A stretch of 64,000 nt of DNA from Mycoplasmopsis sturni DSM 22021 (GCF_000701485.1 NZ_KL370785.1:188957-252956), one strand, 5' to 3'. Positions 33,598 to 46,292 are shown, counted from the first letter of the stretch. Translations and numbers: made by a program. The notes: generated by a model from the sequence alone, not told the origin.

Positions 33598-36213
33598 ATG
33601 AGATCAAGAAAGTTTATTACAAATTTAATTACCTTCCCCTCTGCTTTGGCAGGTTCAATTGTTTTTGTTTCTGCACAATCTTCAACTAAACAAATTGATT
33701 TAAATGAGCAAATTAACCAATCACAATATTTATCATCAAAACAAAAAGAATATTTTAAAAATCAAATTCAAAATCTAAAAAACCAAACTAAAGAATCATC
33801 AAATTTATCTAATTATTGAAAAGAAATTCTTCAAAACAATAATGTTGAAGGTCTTAAAAAAATTGAACAAAATTTTAAACAACAAGAGTCAATAAGAAAA
33901 AGCTTAAAGGAATATTTTAAAAGCAAACAATATAATGATTTTATCAAGAAAAAACAAGAAAACCTTGTTCCTAATTTAGAAGAATTTAAATTAAAAATGG
34001 AACAAGCATCAATTTATTTATCCGAAAGTTATGATCCTTTTGATTTCTTGCTTAAATATAAGAATCTACCTTCCAAAGACCTCATGTTAGAAATTTCTAA
34101 AGCTATAGAAACAGCTTCAAAAATTTATAATGATATTGTATTAACTACTAAAACTAAATATAATTCAAATCTAGAAAAAGAGGCAGAAGTAAAATCCTTT
34201 TTATCAACTAGTTCATACTTTGAGGCTTTAAAATATCATATTTTATTATTAGCTAAAGATAAATTTTTAGACAAGCAAGAATATATACAGGACATTAAAA
34301 ACTCTAGTAACGAAAAGCAATTAGAAGAAGTAATTAAAAAATACAATTTAAAATCAAGCATTGAAAATTTTGAAAAGACATTAAATGATTATGTAATGAA
34401 AACAGGAAATCAAGACAGCACAATTACTGAAGAACAAAAAGAAAGAATCCTTACTTTCTTATCAAATGAATTTCCTGATTTAAAATCAAGTCAATATTAC
34501 AATCAATTGTCTAGAGCAATAGAACAATATAATAATAACAATATGTATAAAGCACATTATTTCCCTGAATTGGCTAATGTTATTTTAAGGAATTTGCTCT
34601 ACTTATCAACTAATTATTTAACTGAATATTTATCAGAAGAACTAGATCGAAAAAACTTGGATTTAATAATTGAATATGAATTAAAATATGACACTTTATC
34701 AAAACAGCAAAAACAAGTAATTGAAAATAAAATATTTGAAAATTTTAAGAAAATATTTAAAAGTAATTTAGAAGAACAAATTAATAAAAAATTAATCAAT
34801 CTGACCCAAGAACAAGCCAATAATTATCTAGAAAAATTAAATCAAACAACAAATGTTAATTCATGAAAAAAAATAATTACTAACGCTTATTTAGAAAATG
34901 CTAGTAAGTTAAGACCAGAAATCAAGATAGATTGACAAGCAACAAAATTAAAATCACCCAAACAAATTCAAAAGCATTTAATTAGTAATTTAATTGATAA
35001 TGCTCCTTTTGCCATCTTAAAGGAACAAAAAAATGCTAATGAATCATTAGATATCTTATTGGAACAAAGTAATTGAGCATATAACTCTTTTAAATTTTGG
35101 CACCAATTCCAAATAGATAATTGATATGTGCAAATTAGTAATCCGGAATCACTTTTTATTGATGATAAATCTAATCCTTTACCGCTAAGGAAAATTGATC
35201 AAAATATATTTAAGGCTCTAAAAGAAACTGTTGCTAATGGTAAATACCAAGGTTGATTAAAATATGCTAATTTTATAAACCAAGATAAGAAAGATGAAAT
35301 TAATAAAATTTTAAATGAATCCCAAAATCCTTTCCAATTAAACCAAAACATTATCAAAGTTTATAAAAGCATCATAAAAGATCTTGCTTTAAATGATTAT
35401 TTTATTTTAAATCAAAACAAAATTGAACAATTAAATATTTGATTAAATAAAATTACAAATTATGTCCAATTAAATATTTTATGAAGTAAATTAAGTATTT
35501 TAAATAACAATTTAATTCCAAGAGAAGATAAAAACACATATTACCAAATTATTGATAATTTAAATGATTCATATAAAGCAAAAAACATTGCTTTTTATAG
35601 CAATATTCAAAATATTCCTAAATTTGACAACAAAGAAAATTATTTAAATGCATTAAAATCAGAAATTGTTTCTTGAAATCCTTATTTTAATCCTATATTG
35701 TTATACGCTAATTCTTTATTAGATTCATTAAAAAAATTAACAAACAATCAAAAAGATAGTTATAAAAACCAAATTTACCAAACTTGAATTCAAAATCCAA
35801 ACCAAGAAGGATTAATACACAAAATTTTAGCTAAGGCAAAAATTAATAACTTACAAAACTTAACTCAAGAAGAGCAAAATAAATATATTCAAGAAGTAGA
35901 GAGCTCAAGAAAAAGAAATCAAATTCCAGTTATTTTGTTAGATTCAGAAGTTAAAAATATCCAAAACTCTAATTTAAATGATAAAGAAAAAATAGATTAT
36001 ATTAATAAAATATCAGAGTTTTATGGGTTAAATGAAAAAGTAATAACTGATCAAAAAAACAAAAAAAACGAAGAACCATCAGATGAAATTCCTTCTTGAA
36101 TTTGATCTATTATAATTGCTTTGCCATTCTTTACTTTGGCGGTTATATTACATTTTGTATATAAGAAAAGAACAAAGAATAATAAAGACAACTTAAGTAA
36201 TACAAATAAATAA
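33598..36213 (+). CDS. Large surface protein with C-terminal membrane anchor
   Basis: 871 residues with many TGA=Trp. The N-terminal signal-like helix (about 7-27, ITNLITFPSALAGSIVFVSA) lacks a lipobox Cys. The body is Asn/Lys/Gln/Glu/Leu-rich and helical. Near the C-terminus come an acidic linker (EEPSDEIPS), a transmembrane helix (IWSIIIALPFFTLAVILHFV) and a basic tail KKRTKN. This suggests a protein exposed outside and anchored at its C-terminus. AAAGGA precedes the ATG; it lies 48 nt after the small membrane protein and may share its transcript. No family recognised. Confidence 0.75.
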
Positions 36214-36256
36214 AACTTAATAATCCAAGTATTTTATTCTTAAAAAATAAATAAAG

Positions 36257-36290
36257 AAAGAAAAACCTAAGTTCAACTTAGGTTTTTTAT
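36257..36290. terminator. Bidirectional terminator between surface protein and pfkA
   Basis: An 11-bp stem AAAAACCTAAG/CTTAGGTTTTT with loop TTCAA. It ends the plus-strand operon and overlaps the pfkA stop on the minus strand. Confidence 0.88.
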
Positions 36291-37264
36291 CTACTTTGAT
36301 TAATTTTATTGAACTTAATAGCTCTTTCTTGGGCTTTTTCTTTACCTTTATTTATCATACTTAAAGCTTCTAAAATAGGTGTTCCAACAATATCATTATT
36401 AAGTACACCAATAGCTAAACCACTTTTACCTTCAACAATATATTCTACTGCTTTAATCCCCATTAATGATGCTCAAATTCTCTCTTGAGCTGTAGGTCTT
36501 CCTCCACGTTGAATGTGATTTAAAGGGTTTGAACGGGTTGTTCATCCGGTAGTTGCCTCAACTTGTTTTTGCATTTGAACAATATCGTAGCATTTTTCAG
36601 ATACTACAATAATGATGCTTCTACGACCTGGCTGTTTAGTTAATTCAAGTGCTTTTTGAGCAATTTCATCAATACTTGGTTTGTAATCACTTGTTGCAAT
36701 AATTTCAGCGCCAGCAGCTAAACCACCATAAAGTGCTAAATCACCGCACATATTTCCCATTACTTCAACGATCATAATTCTTTGGTGACTTCTTGCGGTA
36801 TCTCTGATTCTATCAATAGCTTCTACCACAGTATTTAAAGCTGTATCATATCCAATAGTAAAATCACTTGAAGCAATATCATTATCAATAGTACCTGGCA
36901 ATCCAATAGTCTTTACACCTGATTCATGAAGTTTTTGAGCTCCCATATAGCTACCATCTCCCCCAATAACAACAAGGGAATCGATATTACGATTCTTAAG
37001 GTTTTGAATCGCAACTTCACGAATTTCTGGGTTCTTAAATTCTGGGAAACGAGCTGAATAAATAACTGTTCCTCCTTGTGAGGAAAGAGTTTCAAGCTCT
37101 AATGAATCAGCTTTAATAATTTGATCATGATAAAGACCTTTGTATCCTTCTAAAACAACATAAGGCTCTAAATCATATCTTTTAGCAGCTTTAGTAATTG
37201 CTGCCACAGCGGTATTCATCCCTGGTGCATCTCCACCAGAAGTTAATATAGCAATTTTTCTCAT
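36287..37264 (-). CDS. pfkA: 6-phosphofructokinase
   Basis: 325 residues. GGDAPGMNTAVAA (ATP site), GGDGSYMGAQ, GTIDNDI with the catalytic Asp (PGTIDNDIASSDFTIGYDTA) and the effector/fructose-6-phosphate region MGNMCGDLALYGG. It phosphorylates fructose 6-phosphate at the key step of glycolysis. One TGA=Trp late in the gene. AGGAGA precedes the ATG. It lies 15 nt after folD and probably on the valS-folD-pfkA transcript. Confidence 0.96.
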
Positions 37265-37279
37265 AATTTTCTCCTATTT

Positions 37280-38107
37280 TTATTTTAAAGTATCAATTAA
37301 GTTTTTTAATAAACAAACAACAGTCATTGGACCTACACCACCTGGAACAGGGGTAATTGCTGATACTTTATCTTTAACACTTTCAAAATCTACATCACCA
37401 CAAATTTCATCGGTTACTTTATCATCTAAATTAGTTCCTACATCAATAACAATGGCACCTTCTTTAACATTTTCGGCTTTAATATATTTAGCTACTCCAA
37501 TGGCTACAATTAAAATATCACCACTTTCAATACCTTTAATTCCGGTATTTTCGTCAAAAGTAGCCATTCCAGCATCACGCCGCTTAATAATGTGTGCAAG
37601 TGGTTTTCCTACTAAATGGCTTCTTCCTACAACACAAACTTTTTTCCCTTGAACATCAATGTTATATTCTTCCATTAATTCCAAAACAGCTCTTGCTGTT
37701 GCTGGTACAAAGTGTTTTCCTGCATCGTTATATAAATTAAATTCATTACGCGTTGATAAACCATCAACATCTTTTTCATAAGGAACTGCATCTAAAATAA
37801 CCTGTGCTGGGATGTGTTTAGGAAGTGGCAATTGAATAATAACACCATCAGCTCATTCATTAATATCATCCATTTTCTTTAATAAACGATCTTGACTAAT
37901 GTTTTCTGGGTATTTAAAAAGTTTTCCTTCAATTCCTACGTACTCACATTTTTTAAGTTTTTGAGCAACATACTTATTTGAAGCTGGATTATCTCCAACT
38001 TGAATAATGGCCAATCTTGGTTTACGAATTAAGTTTAAATCAGCAAGCTCTTGTTTTAGTTTATCCAGTTCTCTTTTTGCTAATTCTTTTCCACTTAGTA
38101 TTTGCAT
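37280..38107 (-). CDS. folD: Methylenetetrahydrofolate dehydrogenase/cyclohydrolase FolD
   Basis: 275 residues with one TGA=Trp. ASNKYVAQKLKKCEYVGI includes the catalytic Tyr/Lys region. GRSHLVGKPLAHI is the dinucleotide-binding loop, and ITPVPGGVGPMTV the C-terminal signature. The usual PCTPxG element appears as FVPATARAVLEL, a changed but recognisable form. It interconverts 5,10-methylene-THF and 10-formyl-THF, the donor for initiator tRNA formylation. Overlaps valS by 13 nt. Confidence 0.92.
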
Positions 38108-40578
38108 GTTAACTCCTTCTGATATTTTTCTAATTCTTCTTGGTATTTAGTAAGTTTGTCTCTTTCGGATTGAACTTTTTCCTTTGGTGCTTTAGATACA
38201 AATTTTTCATTAGCTAAAATTCCTTGAGCACGTTTAATTTCAGTTTTAGTAAATTCGATTTTTTCCAATAAAAGAGCTTTATTTTTTTCTTTTAATGCTT
38301 GATCTACTTGAATATAAAGATTGTTATTATTAAGGGCAATTAAAAAATCTTTATTGTCCAAATAGTTAGCAAAAGCCATTGTATTGATAATCTTAATCAT
38401 TAAATCACTAATTGGTTGCTCTAAACAATAATTTAAGATCTCTTTCTTTGAAATTTCGTTAATTTCACGATATTTACGCAATTCAGTTACAATTTGGATT
38501 ACTTGATCAATATAAGCAACATTTTCATGAGTTTGAATTTCCATTTTTTGTTCCAATAACTCACTATTGAATAATTCTGAGTGAATCTTATCAGTAATAA
38601 ATGGCAAGAATGGATGTAAAACTAAAAGCACTTTTTGTAAGATTTTAAGTGCATGACTTTTTGAAGGATTATTTTTAATCATTTCAATATATCAACCACT
38701 TAAATCAGTAAATAAAAATCTTTGAATTTCAGAACCAATAATTGCAAATTCATAAGATTCCATCGCTTTATCAATAGTTGCTTGTAATTTAGCTAATTGA
38801 TTTTCAATTCACAAGTCAGCATCGCTTGTTTGCGCTGATTCTCCTTGAATCGAATTAATAAAGAGGGCAATATTTCATAGCTTATTGTTAATTCTTCAAG
38901 CAGACTGAACTTTCTCAGTTGAGAATTTAATATCCATTCCTGGTGAAGTGTTAGTGATTAAGAATCATCTTAATGAATCTGAACCGTATTGTTCAACCAT
39001 ATCCATTGGATCAACTCCATTATTAAGAGATTTAGACATTTTGCGACCTTGTTCATCACGAATCAACCCATGTAAAAGCACTCTTTCAAAAGGTTTTTGA
39101 TCCATAAATTCTTTACCAAAGAAATACATTCTAGCTACCCAAAAGAAGATAATATCATACCCAGTAACTAATAACGAGAATGGATAATAACGACTTAAAT
39201 CATTGGTTTTTTCAGGTCATCCTAAGAAGCTAAAAGGAGCAATTCCTGACGAGAATCAAGTATCAAGTACATCAGGATCTTGTACTCACCCTTTACCTGG
39301 ACTTTGTTGTTGCACTTTAATATTTCCATTAGCATCATATCAGGCAGGAATTTGATGTCCTCATCATAATTGACGCGAAATATTTCAATCATGAATGTTT
39401 TCCATTCATTTAATCATGGTTTCTTCAAAACGTTTTGGATAAAATTTAACACCTTTGTCAGACTTGATATCTTCTAAAATTAATTTAGCAAAATGTTTCA
39501 TTTTAACAAACCATTGTGGTAAAACCAAAATTTCAACAGGAGTTTTTGAACGATCACTAACTCCAACATTAGATACAACTTCTTCAACTTTTTCAATAAA
39601 GTTATTTTCAAGTAAATATTGAGCAATTTTAACTCTTGCATCAAAACGTTCTAATTTGTCAAATTGGCTTTTTGGCGCATTAATGAGTCCATTTTTATCA
39701 ATAGTCTCACGAATCTCCATTCCCAGTTCTTGAATAATATTAATATCGGCCTCTGCATGCGCTGAAAGCTTCATTAATCCTGTTCCAAATTCAGGATCAA
39801 CATACTCATGTCCAATAATAGGTAATCTTTCACCAGTTAGTGGGTGAATTACATATGATCCTTCTAAATGTTTAAAACGCTCATCATTAGGATTAAAAAC
39901 TACCGCAACGTCGCTTAATAAAGTTTCGGTTCTTACAGTAGCGATCGTTAAATAATCATTTGAATTTTCTAAAAAGTACTTAATATAATACATTTTTTGT
40001 AAAGTGGGTTCATTAATTACTTCAATATTTGAAATAGCTGTTTGCAATTTAACATCTCAACTAATTGCTCTTGCTCCACGGTAAATAAAGCCTTTATTAT
40101 ATAAGTCAATAAAAACATCATTAACAGCTTGGTTTGCTTTAGCATCTAAAGTAAAACGTTCTTTTGAATAATCTAACGCAAGACCAATTTTAGCTCATTG
40201 TTCTTTAAAAATGGAAGCATATTCATCTTTTCACTCTCAAATCTTATTAACAAAAGCTTCACGGCCTAAATCATGTCTTGTTTGTCCAGTAGTTTTATAT
40301 AAAACATCTTCCACTTTACTTTGAGTTGCAATTCCTGCGTGGTCCATCCCAGGAAGTCACATTACATCAAAGCCTTTAAGTTTTTTATAACGAATAATTG
40401 TGTCTTGAATATACATATCAATAGCATGTCCAAGGTGCAATTTTCCGGTTACATTTGGAGGAGGCATAAGGATTGAAAATGGTTGCTTTTTAGGGTCATG
40501 ATTTGAAAAATATCCCTTTGTTCTTCATTTGATTTCAATACCAGCTTCAACTAATTTGTGATCATAATTTTTTAGCAT
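38095..40578 (-). CDS. valS: Valyl-tRNA synthetase
   Basis: 827 residues with many TGA=Trp. N-terminal [14 protein letters not shown] (HIGH motif) and [12 protein letters not shown]-type motif in the central part, and a C-terminal coiled coil (about 755-827, [20 protein letters not shown]) that is typical of ValRS. The editing domain keeps [15 protein letters not shown] and [15 protein letters not shown], with the conserved last Asp, so editing may be retained, unlike in LeuRS here. GGAGG precedes the ATG. First gene of valS-folD-pfkA. Confidence 0.95.
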
Positions 40579-40652
40579 ATAAACCTCCAAAAATGTATGT
40601 ATTTTATCAAAAAATATAAAAAATAATAATATTTTATATTATACCTTAATTT

Positions 40653-40667
40653 TGCTAAAATAAGCTT
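40653..40667 (+). promoter_or_regulatory. Extended -10 promoter of the 40668 lipoprotein
   Basis: TGCTAAAAT (an extended -10, TGnTAnAAT type) at 40653-40661 lies 6 nt before the ATG, and no ribosome site is present. A start at or next to the ATG, hence a leaderless mRNA, is likely. Confidence 0.5.
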
Positions 40668-42410
40668 ATGAAATCAAAACCTAACTTTACAAAATTATGG
40701 AAAACCATTTTTCCTATAATCACTCTTGCTTCACCAATGGCCATTATTTCTTGCGCTAATACAACCAATAATACCACTGAAGCTAATAAAACAGATAATT
40801 CGGATAAAAATAAAAACGATGAGGACACTAACAATATCGTTGCTAATTCAGAAATTGCCAAAGAACTAAATTTATACAACGAGCAAATTAATAAGTTCTT
40901 TAAAGATGCTTTTGCTTTTGGTAATAAAGTCAATGATAATAATAAAGAACACTTCCAAAGTCAAATTAATGATATTCTAGGTCAAATCAAACAAGCCAAA
41001 AACCAAGTTTTAACTATTATTAATGAAGGCTTAGAAAAAATAGAAAAAGCAAATGAACTTAAAGATAAGATGGATTCTCAAATTAATTGATATTTACAAA
41101 GCGGACAAATTATTGATTTTCTTAATGGGACAAACCAATTAACTAAAAGTGCTGAAATGTGAGTTGAATCACTTACTCAACACTCAGAAGAAGGTTTAGT
41201 TCACACTCAAGAATATCAAAATCTTTATAATGATTATTTCCGTGGTCAATTTGATATTTATCTTTTTGTTTGAATTTATCGAGTTGAATTACTTCAATCT
41301 GCAATTGAACTTCAACAACAGTTCTATAAAGACAAATTAAACGATCAGCAAAGAAAATTCATTGAAGATTCAAAAAATAAATCCCAAGATATTATCAAGA
41401 AATTCCAAGAAATTAAAACTAAAATTGATCAAGCTATGCAAGATAACAAAAAAAATCTAAGCAACAATGATTCATTCTTAAAAGAAATTCAAGTTAATGA
41501 AGATCTTGGAAAAGTAATTGAAGAGACTAAGAACTTTACAAATCAGTGAAAAGAACAAATTAACTCCATAATCTTTGAAGGTCGTCAAATAGAGCACCAA
41601 AATTCATTTGTATATTGAGAAACCGATTCTAATTCTTACTTTAACTTAGTAGATTTTCAAAATGAAATTCCAAAAGAAGAACTTGATCATTTACCTTTTG
41701 ATTGATTTAAGTATAAAGATTTTGTTCAAGGTTTTATTAAACAAGATCACAACCAATTCTTTTCACGTTATTCATATGATAATGACTTAAAAGTTGATCA
41801 TTTTCTAAAATCAAGATTAATTAGCCAAAACCAAGAAGTTTCCAAAGAAATTCCGCTTACAGTATATAAAAAAGAACAAAACGGAACATTACCAACATTA
41901 GAGGATGACTTTGAAAGCGATCTATACCAAAAGAAACTTTCAAAACAACTTGATACATTAAAAGGTGACTATATTATTAAATTTAGCCTTTCATTACAAG
42001 ATATTCAAAATTTCTTAAATTTCAATGGAATTCAAGAAAATCAGCAATTTAATGAGTATTTAAATAATTACCTAAGCGATCCTGCTCATGCTAATGAAGC
42101 AGCAACGTTAAGCCAAATTACAAGCTTTTCAATTATTCAAAGTAATTTTATTCCTGCTGTTGAAAAAGAAACCTTAACTTTAACACCTCAAATTCTTTTA
42201 AAAAATAAAAGCTATGCTTTAGCAGAAGAATTGCAATTAGTAAATCCAGATCAATTCCAAAAAGAGTATGTTATCCTTAGTAAAAAAGGACTAAATTTAG
42301 ACAATATTACCTTAAGTTACTTTATTGGTTTAACTAAAGAACAATACCAAGAATTAACAAAAAGTAACGATTCAAAAACAGAAAATATTTTTCCAATTAA
42401 ATTTGCATAA
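40668..42410 (+). CDS. Lipoprotein of unknown function
   Basis: 580 residues with many TGA=Trp. Signal peptide with lipobox IISC (Cys 29) and an Asn/Thr/Asp/Lys linker (about 30-60). The following region is helical and Gln/Asn/Glu-rich to about residue 300; the C-terminal half has more beta character (LKGDYIIKFSLSLQDIQNFL and similar). No enzyme motif. It stands alone between divergent valS and convergent ftsZ, with its own promoter and terminator. Confidence 0.82.
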
Positions 42411-42411
42411 G

Positions 42412-42440
42412 AAAAAGCTCCTTTTTAGGAGCTTTTCATT
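42412..42440 (+). terminator. Terminator after the 40668 lipoprotein
   Basis: AAAAAGCTCC, loop TTTTT, AGGAGCTTTT directly after the TAA. Confidence 0.85.
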
Positions 42441-42446
42441 TTATGT

Positions 42447-42478
42447 AATTAAGCTACAACCGTCATTGTAGCTTAATT
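42447..42478. repeat. Perfect 13-bp hairpin between convergent genes
   Basis: AATTAAGCTACAA, loop CCGTCA, TTGTAGCTTAATT. There is no T run, but the place is right for ending the division operon on the minus strand. It begins within the second stop of the FtsZ reading frame (see ftsZ). Confidence 0.7.
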
Positions 42479-42553
42479 ATGTTTTCTTGGTAAATTAACT
42501 AAAAAGATTTTTAAATCCTTATTTTCTAAGACATCAATTGGTGTTTTAAAAAT

Positions 42554-44173
42554 TTATTTTCCAGTAATTCTACTTCAAAAACTTTTTCTACCCACTTCTT
42601 GGGTATTTTCACCTTTATCTTTAGAAAAACTAAACATGTTATTAAATTCTTTAGTAGTTCCCTCTGAAGTTTGACTAATGCTTTGATATTCATTAGTATT
42701 ACTTTTTGAGAAAATGCTTTCGTAATTTTCATATTTAGAAGGAATTTCATCTGATGGTTCTTCGATGTATTCCTTCTCTGGTTCTTTTTGAGTTTCTAAA
42801 CTTTGGTAATTAAGAACATATTCTTTTTGAGTCTCTTTTGAATTTTCATAGTGATCATCTACGATTTCTTGAGAGACAATTTGTGAATCATGTTCTTCAA
42901 AATCTACAACAGATTCTGGTTCTTGTTGCTGATATTCATTATAAGTGTAAATTGGTTCAATAATTTTTTTCTTTGGTTCTTCAACAACTTCTTCAATGAA
43001 GTTGGGACTTTCACTTTCGTGAAAGTCATTAGATAGCAAAGATTCTTCTTCAACTTTCTCTTCTACCTTAGTTTGATTAACTTCCTCATCAAATTCTTTG
43101 TCATTTGATTTATCAAGAACTAAAGTTCTTACTTTAGGATCGTTAGTTCCGGTTGCAATAACAGAAACTCTAAAAATTTCTGCTTCATCTTTTGAAATTT
43201 CAACAGGTTCTTGTCCTACAATAACCTCGAAATCTTCATCGTCATCATCATAAGAAGCACCAAATAATTGATAAACACGTTCGGTTGCTGTGTTGATTTC
43301 TTTTAATGGTGTTTTATTATCATATTGAATATTGACAATAATTTTGGATGCTTTTTTAATTCTTTGATCGTAAAGATCTTGTTCAAAAGCTCGATCAACA
43401 GCCTTGGTAGCACGATCTTTTCCGGTTGCAGAACCAATTCCGACCATTGTAAGTCCAGCATTACTTAAGACTTTTCTTACATCCTCAAAGTCGATATTAA
43501 TTTTTCCAACTCTATATAAAATATCATGTAAAGCAAGGATAATATTTTTAAGGGTTAAATTTGAAAGTTGAAAAGTATCTTCAACTGGAATGTCTTGGAA
43601 GTTTTCAACTAACTTATCATTTGAAAGGACAATGTATGAATCGACATGTTTTGCAATGTTCTTGATTCCCTCTCTGGCGTATCTACGACGTTTTGGGCCT
43701 TCGTACATAAATGGCGTCGTAAGAATTGCAATAGTTAAGGCACCTAAGCTTTTAGCAATTTCAGCAAATACAGGAGCAGCTCCAGTTCCGGTTCCACCTC
43801 CAAGACCTGCAGCGATGATCACCACATCAGCACCTTTAAGTTTTTCTTTGATTTCTTCGGCACTTTCGCTAGCTAATTGAGCACCACGATCAGGATCAGA
43901 TCCAGCACCAAGTCCACGGTTACCTTTTCCTAAAGCAATTTGTGTTTCACAATCATTAACTGCTAATGCTTGTGCATCGGTGTTTGCGACCATGAATTCA
44001 ACATGTTGAAAGTTAGTTTTATCCATCATTTGAATCGCATTGTTTCCGGCACCACCAATACCGACAACTTTTAAAACAATTTCGGCGATATTTTCATCAT
44101 GGATTTTTTCTTTCTCTTGATTGTTCAATTCTTTAATTTGTTGATGTTGTTGGTCTTTTAAATGATCAAACAT
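42554..44173 (-). CDS. ftsZ: Cell division GTPase FtsZ
   Basis: 539 residues. The GTPase core (about 30-350) carries the tubulin signature GGGTGTGAAP, the N-terminal VGIGGAGNNAI, and the synergy loop INIDFEDVR. A tail of about 170 residues, acidic and Gln/Asn-rich, ends in a basic-aromatic stretch KSFWSRITGK with a TGA=Trp. The start MFDHLKDQQ follows GAAGGAGAA. After the TAA (42554-42556) the same frame stays open for 26 codons (ATTTTTAAAACACC onwards), ending DLKIFLVNLPRKHN before a TAA at 42473. That reads like the conserved FtsZ C-terminal peptide, so the TAA may be a recent truncation. Last gene of the mraZ cluster. Confidence 0.95.
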
Positions 44174-44195
44174 AATCTTCTCCTTCTTAAAATTA

Positions 44196-45377
44196 TTAAA
44201 TGAGTTTTTTAAAGGCAAATAATTCTTTAAAGAAGAATTTTTGCTTTTTCTGTGGTAAGTCGAAATGACTTGAAATTGTATTGGTTGGATTTTGTTGATT
44301 GTTAATAAAAGAATTAACAAAAAATATAGCTCCTGAAATGGTGTTTTGAATTTGGTAAATACTTTTTTTATTAGTGCGAACACCAACTTTAGTAAATCCT
44401 AGTTTTTCAAAATAAGATAAACTCTGTAAACGATTATTAAGTGATTCTAATTCACCACTAAAAGAAACACTATTTAACCTTTTAGAATCTATAGTATTTT
44501 GATTAACAAAATCACTAATTGTTAAGGTTAACATTTTTAAGAAAGTATCAACCTCATTTGCGACTAATTTAAGATTCAAATCAGAAAGCATCTTGGGGTT
44601 AGCAAAATTCAGCACATAATTAATTTGTGGCAATACCAAATTTTGAGATTTATTTAAAATAGTTGCTACATCTGAAATTAAATTATTAGTACCCACTATT
44701 AATTTTTCATATTTTAAAATAGCACCATTTTTAACTAAACTTAAAGTAAAGTAATTGCCATTAATATCTACTGAAAGATTCAAGTTGCTTTCTGTCATTA
44801 AAGCAGCATAGATTTGACTTTTTAAAATAATATGAACTTTGTTGTTAGGTAAAGCAAGGAATCAACTCAAAAGTTCATAATTAGGATCTGTATTTGCAAT
44901 TGTAAAATAAGAACTTCTTGCTTTAAGCTTCTCAAATTTCCGTGAGTAAGGAAATTGATAATAAGTTTTAGTAGTTCCTTTTCAAGACAAAATAAATTCA
45001 TAGTTAATGATTTCACCTAACAAATGTAAATCATTTTTTTGTGTCTGATATTCAATATTGTTGATGATGAGTTGTTTTATATTAAAGTTTTCAAAATTAG
45101 TAATTTCACCATGTTGAATAAATGTATTATAAGTATGAAAATTTAAAGTTGTGAAAAAATCATCATCTAAAATAAGATTTAAATTAGGTTTGCTTTCAAG
45201 AGAGTTTAAAACTTGAGCGATTTTATACAAATGTTTTTGAAGTTCGTTTTTATTTTGATAATCAAAAAATAACTCACCTATCTGTTTGTCAAGAAAATAA
45301 TCCCCATTATTTTCTTTAACCAAAATAAAGTGTATCTTATTTAGGCCAAGATAAACATTTGCAACACTCAAATTCAT
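44196..45377 (-). CDS. Divergent FtsA-like protein of the division cluster
   Basis: 393 residues, one TGA=Trp. It occupies the slot that holds ftsA or the MG223-type unknown protein in other genomes, between rsmH and ftsZ. Two segments look like actin-fold phosphate loops: the N-terminal SVANVYLGLNKIHFILVKEN, and LNLSVDINGNYFTLSLVKNG with KLIVGTNNLISDVATILN, which mirrors the FtsA second phosphate loop (DIGGGTTDIAVFxxG then IPxGGxxITxDIA). The key Gly/Thr residues are mostly missing, so ATP binding is doubtful. The C-terminus is basic with aromatic residues (KFFFKELFAFKKLI), like the FtsA membrane-targeting helix. Inference from position and pattern. Confidence 0.55.
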
Positions 45378-45392
45378 TTCCCTCTCCTATTA

Positions 45393-46292
45393 TTATTGCT
45401 TGTATAACACTCGTAATTTTGCACTTTTAGAACGAGAATTTTGTTCTAATTCTTCTTTTGAAGGTTTAAACTGTTTAGCCACGTAATTTTTAGTTACGAT
45501 AATAGGCATTTTCGTTGGATTTTTATCCTCAATTAGGTTTTTAAAGAAATTTTTCACAATTTTATCTTCTAAAGAGTGAAACGTGATAATAGCTAGTTGA
45601 CTTTTAGGTTTTAAAAGTTCAACAGCATCAACAAGCATGTTTTTAAGGGACTCTAGTTCGTTATTAACTTCAATCCGGATTGCTTGAAAAATAGCCTTGG
45701 AAGGATTCTTTTGTTTCAATAATTTGGCAGGGTATGCACTTTTGATTACATCAACAAGCTCCAATGTAGTATTAATTGGACGAGCTTTTACAAGAGCTTT
45801 CGCAACTTGCCGAGCAAGCTTTACATCAGCATTATCTCATAAAATCTTCGCCAACATTTCCTCACTGTAATTATTGACAATTTCATAAGCACTCAGACTT
45901 TGCTGTTGATCCATACGCATGTCTAGTTTAGCATCTCTCAGATAACTAAAACCTCGCTCTGTTTGATCAATTTGCGGTGATGAAACACCTAAATCAGCTA
46001 TGATTCCATCAACTTGGAAAATTCCTCTTTTGTTTAATTCTGATTTTATATCCTTGAAATCACTTTTAATTAACTCAAAATTAGGCGATACTTTTGCTAG
46101 GCGATTGCTAGAATACTCTAAAGCAAAATCATCCTTGTCAAAAGCATACAATTTTCCAGTTGTTAAATGTTTTAAAATAGATTCTGAATGCCCACCCATG
46201 CCCAGAGTTAAATCAACATAAATACCATTAGGTTGAATCTTTAATTCAGAAATTGTTTCTTTTAAAAGAACTGAATAATGTAATTTATCCAT
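45393..46292 (-). CDS. rsmH: 16S rRNA m4C1402 methyltransferase RsmH
   Basis: 299 residues with one TGA=Trp. VDLTLGMGGHSESIL is the SAM-binding motif I; IIADLGVSSPQID and ERGFSYLRDAKLDMRMD are the RsmH signatures; LAIITFHSLEDKIVKNF is also typical. It makes N4-methyl C1402 in the ribosomal P site. It sits in the conserved order mraZ-rsmH-(ftsA-like)-ftsZ, 4 nt after mraZ. Confidence 0.96.

Noticed and set aside
39406-40047. Loss of editing in ValRS
   Set aside because: The HDxxD segment reads HAEAD, so the first Asp is changed, but the TxRxETLL loop and the last Asp are kept. Not enough to claim loss.
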